NCBI GenBank assembly: GCA_017513085.1
Contig: JAFWDK010000018.1
Span: 1-64,000 of the forward strand
Origin: Clostridiales bacterium
GTDB lineage: Bacteria; Bacillota; Clostridia; Saccharofermentanales; Saccharofermentanaceae
Direction of reading: 5' to 3'
Length of the DNA stretch: 64,000 bases
Both the position numbers and the translations under genes were made by a program. Shown here piece by piece: positions 1 through 6,705 of this stretch (the stretch's first letter is position 1; the number at the start of each line of letters is the position of its first letter). Under the pieces are notes generated by a model that saw nothing but the letters and a program-made list of their open reading frames with translations, ran no database searches and was not told the DNA's origin.

Positions 1-1223
1 CACCACTCTGTAGACTCGATGAAGTTCTCAACGACCTGAGCACGTGTCATCTTCTTGGAGTTGATCGCATCTACCCAACCCTTCTTACCGGCAGCATCAG
101 ACTTACGGTCAAAGAATGTCTTGTAAAGGGTTTCAACAAATTCATCTGTAGAAAGCTTTCTGTTCATGAACTCAGGAGCTTCCAACAGGAAGTAACGAGC
201 ACAGTCACCACCGGTGCGACGGCCGCTTGTAACTTCTTCTGTCCAGTACTTCTTTCCGCCGGCATCAGACTTACGAGCTAAGGCACATACATACAATCGT
301 TCAACAAAATCGCTGAAAGACGGCTTTTGTGTTGGTTTAGCTGTAGGCTTCTTAGTCGGAGCTTTAGTTGGAGCTTTTGTGGGCGCCTTGGTAGGCGTCT
401 TTGTCGGAGCTTTAGTCGGAGCCTTGGTCGGAACCTTTGTAGGTGCTTTAGTCGGAGCCTTTGTTGGTGCCTTAGTTGGAGCCTTCGTCGGAGCTTTAGT
501 AGGTGCCTTGGTTGGAGCCTTAGTAGGAGCCTTAGTAGGAGCCTTGGTTGGAGCCTTCGTCGGCTTCTTGGTAGGAGTTTTGGTAGGAGCCTTTGTCGGC
601 TTCTTGGTCAGAGTCGGCGTATTTGTCGGATTCTTGGTCGGAATCGGTGTCGGTGTAGGATCGCCGTCAGTAATGACTGTTACCTGAGCGTTCTGAAAAG
701 CATCTACTTCGTATTGTGTTGTAGCGTATACATAAACATGGAGTCTTCCTGAAGCAGAATAGAAAGCACGGGAACCAACATATTCCAAAGCCTTCGGAAG
801 TCTGACTTCCGTCAACAATGAATTCGCAAGAAAAGCCTGTGAGCCGATTCTCTTTAAGGTCGAAGGAAATGTGATCGAAGTACACTTGGAATTAGCATAG
901 AAAGCCTGACTGCCAATCGAAACCACGCCTTCCGGAATCACTACAGAATTAAAGATATTCAAACCGTAGAAAGCGCCATCAGCAATAGATACGACCTGGT
1001 GACCACCTAAAGTCTGCGGAATAACAAGATCACGCGGATCAGTACCGGCAGCTTCACCATCAAAATACATCAGCGTACAAGTACCGTCAGCATTGGTCTG
1101 ATAACTGAATAGTCCATCAAACTCCCATTCAGCCCGTACGATCGGTCGTACCGCGATCATAGTCATCAAAAGAACAAAGACAGAAAATACGCAACTTAAG
1201 CGTTTGCAACGATTTTCAACCAT
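1..1223 (-). CDS. Secreted BspA-type leucine-rich repeat protein with Lys-Ala-Pro-Thr linker and DUF4214 repeats (3' end cut by window)
   Basis: The frame is open from an ATG at 1223 to the window edge (407 codons), so the C-terminus is missing. GAGGAG lies 7-12 bases before the ATG. Residues 1-29 are a signal peptide: basic start, hydrophobic core, then a VRA/EW-like cleavage site. Residues of about 30-185 hold BspA-type LRR_5 repeats, with units such as IGSQAF and VGSRAF. Next comes a linker of about 110 residues dominated by the tetrapeptide TKAP, and then DUF4214-like repeats (LYVCALARKSDAGGKKYW followed by LYKTFFDRKSDAAGKKGW). Such proteins are usually exported and displayed or bound at the surface; ligand and role are unknown. 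The Lys-rich linker is positively charged, unlike the uncharged or acidic Thr-Pro linkers elsewhere in the window, so it may stick to anionic wall polymers (inference). Confidence 0.85.
   Translation of the reverse strand, partial: MVENRCKRLSCVFSVFVLLMTMIAVRPIVRAEWEFDGLFSYQTNADGTCTLMYFDGEAAGTDPRDLVIPQTLGGHQVVSIADGAFYGLNIFNSVVIPEGVVSIGSQAFYANSKCTSITFPSTLKRIGSQAFLANSLLTEVRLPKALEYVGSRAFYSASGRLHVYVYATTQYEVDAFQNAQVTVITDGDPTPTPIPTKNPTNTPTLTKKPTKAPTKTPTKKPTKAPTKAPTKAPTKAPTKAPTKAPTKAPTKAPTKAPTKAPTKVPTKAPTKAPTKTPTKAPTKAPTKAPTKKPTAKPTQKPSFSDFVERLYVCALARKSDAGGKKYWTEEVTSGRRTGGDCARYFLLEAPEFMNRKLSTDEFVETLYKTFFDRKSDAAGKKGWVDAINSKKMTRAQVVENFIESTEW
322..664 (-). repeat. Tandem 12-bp repeat encoding (TKAP)n linker
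   Basis: Near-perfect 12-base units coding Thr-Lys-Ala-Pro, with TKTP and TKKP variants, run for more than 300 bases inside the LRR/DUF4214 gene. Third positions vary between units, so the array is kept at protein level and is not a very recent expansion. The opposite strand shows a spurious open frame reading as Gly-Ala-Leu-Val repeats. Confidence 0.85.
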
Positions 1224-1258
1224 AAACAGTCACTCCTCGTATATTATCCTTAACAGGA

Positions 1259-1264
1259 ATTATA
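1259..1264 (-). promoter_or_regulatory. Possible -10 element for the LRR/DUF4214 gene
   Basis: TATAAT on the minus strand lies about 36 bases before the ATG at 1223. No convincing -35 hexamer is seen at 16-18 bases. The 125-base gap to the next gene holds nothing else recognisable. Confidence 0.4.
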
Positions 1265-1348
1265 CAATAAGTTTACAGCAAATTCATCGTTTTTACCAAA
1301 TATCAATAAAAAACTATGTCAAAAATTTGTTATGGACAACGTATTCAA

Positions 1349-2497
1349 TTAGCCGACATTGACATACTTTCTTACCCAGTCAGGATCTTCATATGTATTC
1401 TCTTGAGACATCAAACATCCATAACATAGATCGTCTGCCATCTCCAGGATCACATCAGATAGTTCAAGATCCTTCTTCCAAATGTCCGGAATGGCCGAAT
1501 ATCCTATCCATGCACCAAGGATATTACCGGTAAGCGCGCCGGTAGAATCACTGTCTCCGCCATGATTCACAGAAGATATCATTGCTTTAGAAAAGTCTTT
1601 CTGATAACGAAGACTACAGTATAGGGCTATACAAAGTGCCTCGTCTCCGCACCACCCGTCTCCGATATAGGAGATGTTTTCTTCGTCCGGTTCTGAGGAA
1701 TCCTGTGCCAGAGAAATCGCACGATCGACCAGATCCATAAACACTCCAAGATGTTTTCTCTCCGGGAACAGACGAGAAACAGCCTCTTTCGCATCAAGAA
1801 AGATATCCCGAAGAGACATGGTATTAGAAGGATCAACGATATGCTTTAACACATGCGTCAGGAATGCCGCCGGCATGAATCCCAATGAATGGGAATGCGT
1901 TAGAGCAGCGATCTCAGCGCCCTGCATATCAACATAGTCATCCTCAAGATCATGATAAAGAAGCGCAACCGGAGCCACACGCATAACACCGCCGCAACCC
2001 TTACTATGATTGATGCGTCGGCTTGTTGATCCTTGCTCTCCACTAGAAAGCGCATCCAGGCAAGTTGCTCCCGGAGCCCTGCAATCCCACAATTCTTTAT
2101 AAGAAGTGATCCAGCAAAGATTCTGGGCATTAGCAAAAGAACTCCGCTGCGTCTTCAGCCAGTCCAGATAAGCAAGATATACATATGAACTTGGTGTTCC
2201 CGTAAAATTCCGTAGCGCAGACCTGGTCTGTCCGACAAGAAGACCATTAGCAGTAAAAAGGCTCATCTGAGTATCATCCGAAATACGTGCCTTACCGTAC
2301 TCCGGATCGATCTTATATTCTGTGATTCCGGAAGGACCGAAATTGCCGAGTATGCTTTCATAAGACATAAACTCTACAGGATAACCCAGAGCATCTCCTA
2401 CAGCACCGCCGATCATACAACCACGGATCTTATCCAAAGAAGCTTCCCTACGCTCAACCTTTTTCAAGATATCTGATGCCAATTTCGATTTATCCAC
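1349..2497 (-). CDS. ADP-ribosylglycohydrolase family protein (DraG/ARH-like)
   Basis: This 382-residue protein carries the family's metal-site motifs: GCMIGGAVGDALG near the N-terminus, SDDTQMSLFT, a central NHSKGCGGVMRVAPVAL, and the C-terminal HGGDSDSTGALTGN. Family enzymes remove ADP-ribose from proteins or DNA, or hydrolyse related substrates, using two Mg2+ ions; all ligand positions look intact, so it is probably active. I chose GTG at 2497 because AGGTGA lies 8 bases upstream (AGG to GTG). The in-frame ATG at 2518 has no ribosome binding site and would sit only about 5 bases after the predicted transcription start. No ADP-ribosyltransferase partner is visible nearby, so the substrate is unknown. 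Confidence 0.88.
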   Translation of the reverse strand: MDKSKLASDILKKVERREASLDKIRGCMIGGAVGDALGYPVEFMSYESILGNFGPSGITEYKIDPEYGKARISDDTQMSLFTANGLLVGQTRSALRNFTGTPSSYVYLAYLDWLKTQRSSFANAQNLCWITSYKELWDCRAPGATCLDALSSGEQGSTSRRINHSKGCGGVMRVAPVALLYHDLEDDYVDMQGAEIAALTHSHSLGFMPAAFLTHVLKHIVDPSNTMSLRDIFLDAKEAVSRLFPERKHLGVFMDLVDRAISLAQDSSEPDEENISYIGDGWCGDEALCIALYCSLRYQKDFSKAMISSVNHGGDSDSTGALTGNILGAWIGYSAIPDIWKKDLELSDVILEMADDLCYGCLMSQENTYEDPDWVRKYVNVG

Positions 2498-2529
2498 CCA
2501 AATCACCTTCTTCCACATTAGGTGATTTT

Positions 2530-2538
2530 ATTATATCA
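2530..2538 (-). promoter_or_regulatory. Extended -10 promoter of the ADP-ribosylglycohydrolase gene
   Basis: The minus strand reads TGATATAAT, a TG-N-TATAAT extended -10. The -35 region is poor, as is common for extended -10 promoters. Predicted transcription starts near 2523, which favours translation from GTG 2497 over ATG 2518. Confidence 0.55.
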
Positions 2539-2574
2539 GATAGCAGGCTCTCATGCGATGAAATCATCAATAAA

Positions 2575-2931
2575 TCATGACGTTGCGTTCTCAATGGCGC
2601 TGACTACTGTCTGTTTTGCATCAGCGATCTCACCATTGATTGCACTGGACACACCCGTGCGCACATCATCTATAGCATCTGAAACACCTGTACGCGCATT
2701 ATCTATCGCATCCGAAACACTTGTTTTCGCCCCGTCAACTGCACTGGACACTTTCTGCTTAACATCATCTTTGATCGACTCTTTCTTTGACTCCACAAAG
2801 GATTCCGCACTTTGTGAAATCTCGGAAACCTTCTCATCCGCTTTTTCCTTCAGATTCCAGCAACCGCAGGAAAGTGCCACCATTGTAGCTGTAAGTCCAA
2901 CTAATACGATTTTCTTAATTCTCTTATTCAT
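2575..2931 (-). CDS. Small putative lipoprotein with 11-residue amphipathic repeats
   Basis: This is a 118-residue protein. A basic start and hydrophobic segment end in a lipobox-like LSCGC, so it is probably lipidated and membrane anchored. The mature part is Lys/Glu/Ser/Ala rich and carries tandem 11-residue units (SVSDAIDNART then GVSDAIDDVRT), the periodicity of an amphipathic helix or coiled coil. The start overlaps the end of the upstream gene by 8 bases and has a GGAAG site, so the two are translationally coupled. It matches no family I can name. Confidence 0.75.
   Translation of the reverse strand: MNKRIKKIVLVGLTATMVALSCGCWNLKEKADEKVSEISQSAESFVESKKESIKDDVKQKVSSAVDGAKTSVSDAIDNARTGVSDAIDDVRTGVSSAINGEIADAKQTVVSAIENATS
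2650..2745 (-). repeat. 33-bp tandem repeat coding 11-residue helical units
   Basis: Two to three imperfect 33-base units within the small lipoprotein gene encode SVSDAIDNART, GVSDAIDDVRT and a diverged GVSSAINGEIADAKQT unit. Confidence 0.6.
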
Positions 2932-3556
2932 GTACTTTACTTCCTTTCGAAAATGAAAAAATATCTCTCCAAGATCCGGAAACCCGCTCTATCCGAATTA
3001 TCCAGATCAACTTCATCACATTGAAAAGCACTGTCCAAATCAACGGTATAGCGAAAACGGTAGTTACACATCCGGCTATCAGACAGAAAATACAAGCAAA
3101 TGCGATTTGTTTAAAATACTTGTCCTTGGTATAGAAAAGACAAATTGCCGATACCAATGCCAACTGAATAAACGATATCGGCATCCTGATAGATCTCTGG
3201 AAAACCGATTCCTGAAAAACAATGGTAAAGACAAAGAAGAGGATACAAATAACGGCCTCGATCAAACAAATCGTCCGAAGTTGTTTTTTTATCTTGTCCT
3301 TCTTCTCCCGTTCCTGCCGAAGCTTTTTCTCAAGTTCTTTTTGTCGGATCGCCTCTTCACGTTCCTTCTTCCACTTTCTTTCCACATCGCGCTGAGCCTG
3401 GATCCGTCCCATCTCTCGGTCATATCCTTTTCCGTATTCTCCTTCGTGAACCAGCATGACCTGTTTTCCGCACGAGGCGCAAAATGCCACTCTTTCTTCA
3501 GGTTGTACCCTCAGATTGGCTCCACAGCCCGGACAAGTCATATCAACCAGTTTCAT
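2924..3556 (-). CDS. Zinc-ribbon, coiled-coil, multi-pass membrane protein of unknown function
   Basis: This is a 210-residue protein. Residues of about 6-35 form a zinc ribbon (CPGCG and CASCG, four cysteines). About 60 strongly basic/acidic residues follow, rich in KKEREE- and QKELEKK-type repeats and predicted to be coiled coil. Three to four hydrophobic segments complete the C-terminal half. I chose ATG 3556 because AAAGGAG lies 8 bases upstream; a start six codons further up lacks a site. It is coupled to the lipoprotein gene downstream. The function cannot be named. Zinc ribbon plus membrane anchor is a frequent layout in poorly studied envelope sensors and small scaffolds (inference). 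Confidence 0.75.
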   Translation of the reverse strand: MKLVDMTCPGCGANLRVQPEERVAFCASCGKQVMLVHEGEYGKGYDREMGRIQAQRDVERKWKKEREEAIRQKELEKKLRQEREKKDKIKKQLRTICLIEAVICILFFVFTIVFQESVFQRSIRMPISFIQLALVSAICLFYTKDKYFKQIAFACIFCLIAGCVTTVFAIPLIWTVLFNVMKLIWIIRIERVSGSWRDIFSFSKGSKVHE

Positions 3557-3605
3557 ACGCGACGCTCCTTTCACTTATGGAAAGAAAACTCCTCTTTTTG
3601 CTTGA

Positions 3606-3611
3606 ATTATA
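3606..3611 (-). promoter_or_regulatory. Possible -10 for the zinc-ribbon/lipoprotein pair
   Basis: TATAAT on the minus strand lies 50 bases before ATG 3556, in the divergent gap shared with the plus-strand lipoprotein gene. No strong -35 is seen. In the plus direction a TTGAAT (3602-3607), 17-base, TATGTT (3625-3630) arrangement could serve the lipoprotein gene. Confidence 0.35.
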
Positions 3612-3676
3612 ACACAGGCATCTTTATGTTATGTTATTATTCTTTCATAAATACAACAGATATTTCGGAGGATTCT

Positions 3677-4300
3677 ATGAGAAAACTCATCTCTTCTTTG
3701 CTTTTATCGGCATTCATTGCAGGAAGCTGTACCGCATGTAAGTCATCACCCAAACTCGATTTGGCAAGTTTTGAAAAATATGCGCTGAGCGATCTTCATA
3801 TCGAGAAAAAAGAAGTTTCCGCACAAGATCACAATGCTTACTATGATTTAGATTACACGATCAACAACGAGGAAGCAGAGGCTCAAAAACGTGATCACAC
3901 AGCTCAGGTCTATTCCACCTCTACAGGCGCAATAGCCAATTCACTTGTCATGATCTACAACGATTATCAGGACGAAAAGGAAGCCAGGCAATTCTTCGAA
4001 GAACTTGTTGTCCAGGAAGAAAGCCTGCTGGCGACGAAAGAGAATAGCGATCAGAACAAGACTGAAACACTGAAAGGAGATAATTATCTTCTGGTTTTGA
4101 CAGCACAGAACGGCGTTAACTGGCGCTATGAATGTATGTACTATCAGAAGGATGTGATCCTCTTCGCATCCGTTCTCATAGGAACAAGCGATATAAGCAA
4201 CATTGACAAGGAATGGCTCGGAAACATCAAGAAACTTTTCTCGGATCTGAACCTCAAAAACCCGTTCACCATGACGCCCGAGATCGACAAACTCGTCTGA
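3677..4300 (+). CDS. Putative lipoprotein of unknown function
   Basis: This 207-residue protein has an ideal start: CGGAGG just before ATG 3677. Residues 1-18 are a signal peptide ending in a cysteine-rich stretch (AGSCTAC) with two possible lipobox cysteines, so it is probably a membrane-anchored lipoprotein. The rest is soluble, acidic and of mixed alpha/beta character, with no cofactor or catalytic motif I recognise. The gene is divergent from the zinc-ribbon gene and convergent with psd, whose stop codon lies 2 bases beyond its own. Confidence 0.75.
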   Translation: MRKLISSLLLSAFIAGSCTACKSSPKLDLASFEKYALSDLHIEKKEVSAQDHNAYYDLDYTINNEEAEAQKRDHTAQVYSTSTGAIANSLVMIYNDYQDEKEARQFFEELVVQEESLLATKENSDQNKTETLKGDNYLLVLTAQNGVNWRYECMYYQKDVILFASVLIGTSDISNIDKEWLGNIKKLFSDLNLKNPFTMTPEIDKLV

Positions 4301-4302
4301 GC

Positions 4303-5181
4303 TTATCGTTTAGCGGTTCCGAGCTTTTCGTGGAAGCGTAGCTTCACTTCCACACCTTTATTCAAATTTTCAAGGACATCTTCGTCCAGACGGATCACAT
4401 CTTTCTTCAAAAGAACTACGATCGTTGATCCACCGAGGCGGAAATGTCCTTTTTCCTGTCCTTTTTGAAAACTCTGAAGATCATGGTTCACAATACGCCC
4501 GACCATAAGCGCGCCGACCTCAATGACAATACACTCTCCAAAATGATCAGTATCGATGATAGTTACTACCCGGCTGTTTTCCTGATAAACCTTATACTGA
4601 CTGGATATGTCGCAGACTGTGTGCAGTCTGCCTTTAATATGATGCGAACTCTTGATCCGTCCACTGTCAGGAAAACCATATCGATGATAGTCATCCACGG
4701 ACAGACGAAAAACCAGGCAAGAACCGCCCTTGTATTCGGCAACATCTGTTTCCGGTCCTACCAATCCACCAACCGTGTACTCATTTCCTTTAATAAGGAT
4801 CCGGTTATCATCTTCGATCTTATACATTGAAAGCTTGCTATCTGCCGGTGAAACAAAGGCCTCTTTCTCATCGGCCATCGGACGTCGCTCAGCCTTGATC
4901 TCTCTTGTAAAAAAATCATTCAACGACTTATATTTCTTGGGAACATATTCATCCATATCAATATTGTTTTTCTTGATAAAGCCTTTGATCGCAGGTTTGG
5001 AGAAAAAAGTATCCGTATAAAGACCACCGATTTTGGAGATGGGTCTTGAAAGGACCAACGGCATCACGAAACGGCCGAAAGCCGTGCCATACAGTTTTTT
5101 CAAGAAACCTCCGCCATACTGTACATCTTCATAGTAAGTCTTTTCCTGTCGATTATAGACTTGCATAGTGTTCCCATCCAT
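4303..5181 (-). CDS. psd: Phosphatidylserine decarboxylase proenzyme
   Basis: This 292-residue protein makes phosphatidylethanolamine from phosphatidylserine at the membrane. The family's self-cleavage site is visible near the C-terminus as FRLGGSTIVVLLKKD; cleavage before the Ser creates the pyruvoyl cofactor. Bacterial enzymes more often read LGST, so GGST is a mild variant that keeps the Gly-Ser bond. Conserved upstream blocks such as SLNDFFTREIK and VSPADSKLS are present. It lies 20 bases downstream of the acyltransferase gene, so the two may be cotranscribed. The start is not certain: ATG 5181 has no good ribosome binding site and ATG 5166 is an alternative. Confidence 0.92.
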   Translation of the reverse strand: MDGNTMQVYNRQEKTYYEDVQYGGGFLKKLYGTAFGRFVMPLVLSRPISKIGGLYTDTFFSKPAIKGFIKKNNIDMDEYVPKKYKSLNDFFTREIKAERRPMADEKEAFVSPADSKLSMYKIEDDNRILIKGNEYTVGGLVGPETDVAEYKGGSCLVFRLSVDDYHRYGFPDSGRIKSSHHIKGRLHTVCDISSQYKVYQENSRVVTIIDTDHFGECIVIEVGALMVGRIVNHDLQSFQKGQEKGHFRLGGSTIVVLLKKDVIRLDEDVLENLNKGVEVKLRFHEKLGTAKR

Positions 5182-5201
5182 TTCGTTAAAGATGATTTAT
5201 A

Positions 5202-6479
5202 TCAGGAAGGCAAAGCTTCCTTTGTTTTCTTTTTGTGGAAAAGAAGCTTCTTCACACCCTCTGTAAGATAATGCTCCGCTACACCAAAAATGACAGTAAC
5301 CGCAAATACTCCAATTGCGTATACCAGAAGATTATATTTTCCTGCCTTAAATGGTGAAGTTTTATTCGTTTGTAGGAATCGCAATGAAAAAATCGCTACT
5401 CGATTCATTAGATATGTATGCAAAGAAAACTTTCCGAAGAATCTCGTCACGGGATTGCTCGCATGATATTTCATTAGAAGCACTATCGCTACAAGTCCAA
5501 TCAGAGCAAATAGCGGGATCTGGCAAAGATACGTATAGAATTTGTTCATCACGCCAGGTCCTTTTCCGCTGAACTCGGTCCAGTATCCGAACTTAGTCTG
5601 TCCATACTCGGAAAGCTTATATGCAACCAATGAAAGGAACAGCAAAATGTGAAGCTTCAAGGCATATAGTTTCTTAAACCACGGAACAAGGGTACCTTCA
5701 AAATCCGCAAAAAGCAAGCCGATCAGGAACGCGATAGCAGAATTGACCCACCACTCGCCACTGAACCATAAAACCTGCTGCTGTTTCCACCAGGTATTGT
5801 CTGGATGATTCCAATCCAGCCACCAGTTCTTCTTACCACTCCACCAGGCGAAGTGTCCATTATAGGAGAACGCAAATCCCATGCCAACAATAACCAAAAG
5901 AATCACTGCATAACATATAGGGCGCTTTTTGATAAAACGGAAGCAGAAAAAGAATGTAAAATACAAAATCGTAAGCACAATCGGAAACCATGCATAACGG
6001 TTCATCATAGTTAAGCCGGATAAATTGAAGATCCAGTGTGCCGCTGGCATCTTGGCTTTAGAAATATACAAATACAAAGCATAAATGAGTACATTCACAT
6101 AAAAAGGAATTATGATAGCCTTCACAATACGTTTTTTCACAAAGCCCTTAAGATAGTTCTCTTTCGTCTTCAGACTCTTGATCAGGCCATAACCGGAGCA
6201 AAAGAAAAACAGTGCGACAAAGTATGCACCGGCATTCACAAAACCGGATAAAACCTTCATCTCCTGAAAAATATCTTCCTGTGAAATATGATGAAGAATA
6301 ACTCCTATCGCTGCAAATCCACGAAGTGATTTCATCGTGTCCAGACTTGCGTAATCATCATGAAAATCTTTAGTACCGAACTTGTTCTTCCCGCCCCAGA
6401 TAGCAAGAACGAACAAAAAATAGAATGCAACCTGCTTCAGCGCAAGCCACACACTCATTCCTTTCATAAATGCAAACAT
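5202..6479 (-). CDS. Acyltransferase 3 family membrane protein (OafA/YrhL-like)
   Basis: This is a 425-residue polytopic protein with about ten hydrophobic segments. The N-terminal SLRGFAAIGVILHHIS contains the R-G-x-A and HH features of the acyltransferase-3 fold. Members move acetyl, succinyl or other acyl groups from the cytoplasm onto extracytoplasmic sugars, glycolipids or wall polymers; the substrate cannot be read from sequence. Many Trp and Tyr residues occur in the middle loop (residues of about 210-250). ATG 6479 follows AGGGGAG by only 4 bases. It is probably transcribed together with psd. Confidence 0.85.
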   Translation of the reverse strand: MFAFMKGMSVWLALKQVAFYFLFVLAIWGGKNKFGTKDFHDDYASLDTMKSLRGFAAIGVILHHISQEDIFQEMKVLSGFVNAGAYFVALFFFCSGYGLIKSLKTKENYLKGFVKKRIVKAIIIPFYVNVLIYALYLYISKAKMPAAHWIFNLSGLTMMNRYAWFPIVLTILYFTFFFCFRFIKKRPICYAVILLVIVGMGFAFSYNGHFAWWSGKKNWWLDWNHPDNTWWKQQQVLWFSGEWWVNSAIAFLIGLLFADFEGTLVPWFKKLYALKLHILLFLSLVAYKLSEYGQTKFGYWTEFSGKGPGVMNKFYTYLCQIPLFALIGLVAIVLLMKYHASNPVTRFFGKFSLHTYLMNRVAIFSLRFLQTNKTSPFKAGKYNLLVYAIGVFAVTVIFGVAEHYLTEGVKKLLFHKKKTKEALPS

Positions 6480-6557
6480 AATTCTCCCCTAACCCTCATT
6501 TTTCTATACATTTTCCCACACTTCACGCGACTTGAAAACCCGACAAATCATGACAAC

Positions 6558-6584
6558 TATGAATAACTTCGCTATTTATTCATA
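6558..6584. repeat. AT-rich inverted repeat upstream of the acyltransferase gene
   Basis: TATGAATAA and TTATTCATA form 9-base arms around a 9-base spacer, about 80 bases before the acyltransferase start. It could be an operator or a hairpin in the 5' leader. There is no U-tract on either side, so it is not a standard terminator. Confidence 0.4.
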
Positions 6585-6665
6585 AATTGTTTAAAAATTG
6601 CATACATTTTTTCCCTAAACTAATAAATAAGAATACGGAGTACCCTCTTTGTAGTTTCTTTATAG

Positions 6666-6700
6666 AAGCGCCCCTTCAAAGATTCTTTGAAAGGGCGCTT
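6666..6700 (-). terminator. Intrinsic-type terminator after citrate synthase
   Basis: A 15-base-pair stem (one G-U on the transcript) around a 5-base loop starts a few bases after the citrate synthase stop codon. The following minus-strand sequence is only moderately U-rich, whereas the plus-strand side is richer in T, so efficiency is uncertain. Confidence 0.6.
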
Positions 6701-6705
6701 GTTTC

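Noticed and set aside
322..664. Short regular repeats resembling a CRISPR array
   Set aside because: The period is 12 bases without unique spacers, and the frame codes a regular tetrapeptide. No cas genes are present.
214..687. Plus-strand open frame coding Gly-Ala-Leu-Val-Phe repeats, membrane-protein-like
   Set aside because: It is the reverse complement of the TKAP-coding repeat in the minus-strand LRR/DUF4214 gene, which has a ribosome binding site, signal peptide and flanking domains.
1238..1280. WalR-like TGTAAA-N5-TGTATA upstream of the LRR gene
   Set aside because: The second half overlaps the -10 itself and the region is very AT-rich, so the match is expected by chance.
3107..3676. 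Long N-terminal extension of the plus-strand lipoprotein frame
   Set aside because: The extension is antisense to the zinc-ribbon gene. A strong ribosome binding site and signal peptide define the start at 3677.
4330..4353. Hairpin GTGGAAG/CTTCCAC near the convergent lipoprotein and psd ends
   Set aside because: It has only seven base pairs with a poor T-tract and lies within psd codons, so the evidence is too weak to call a terminator.
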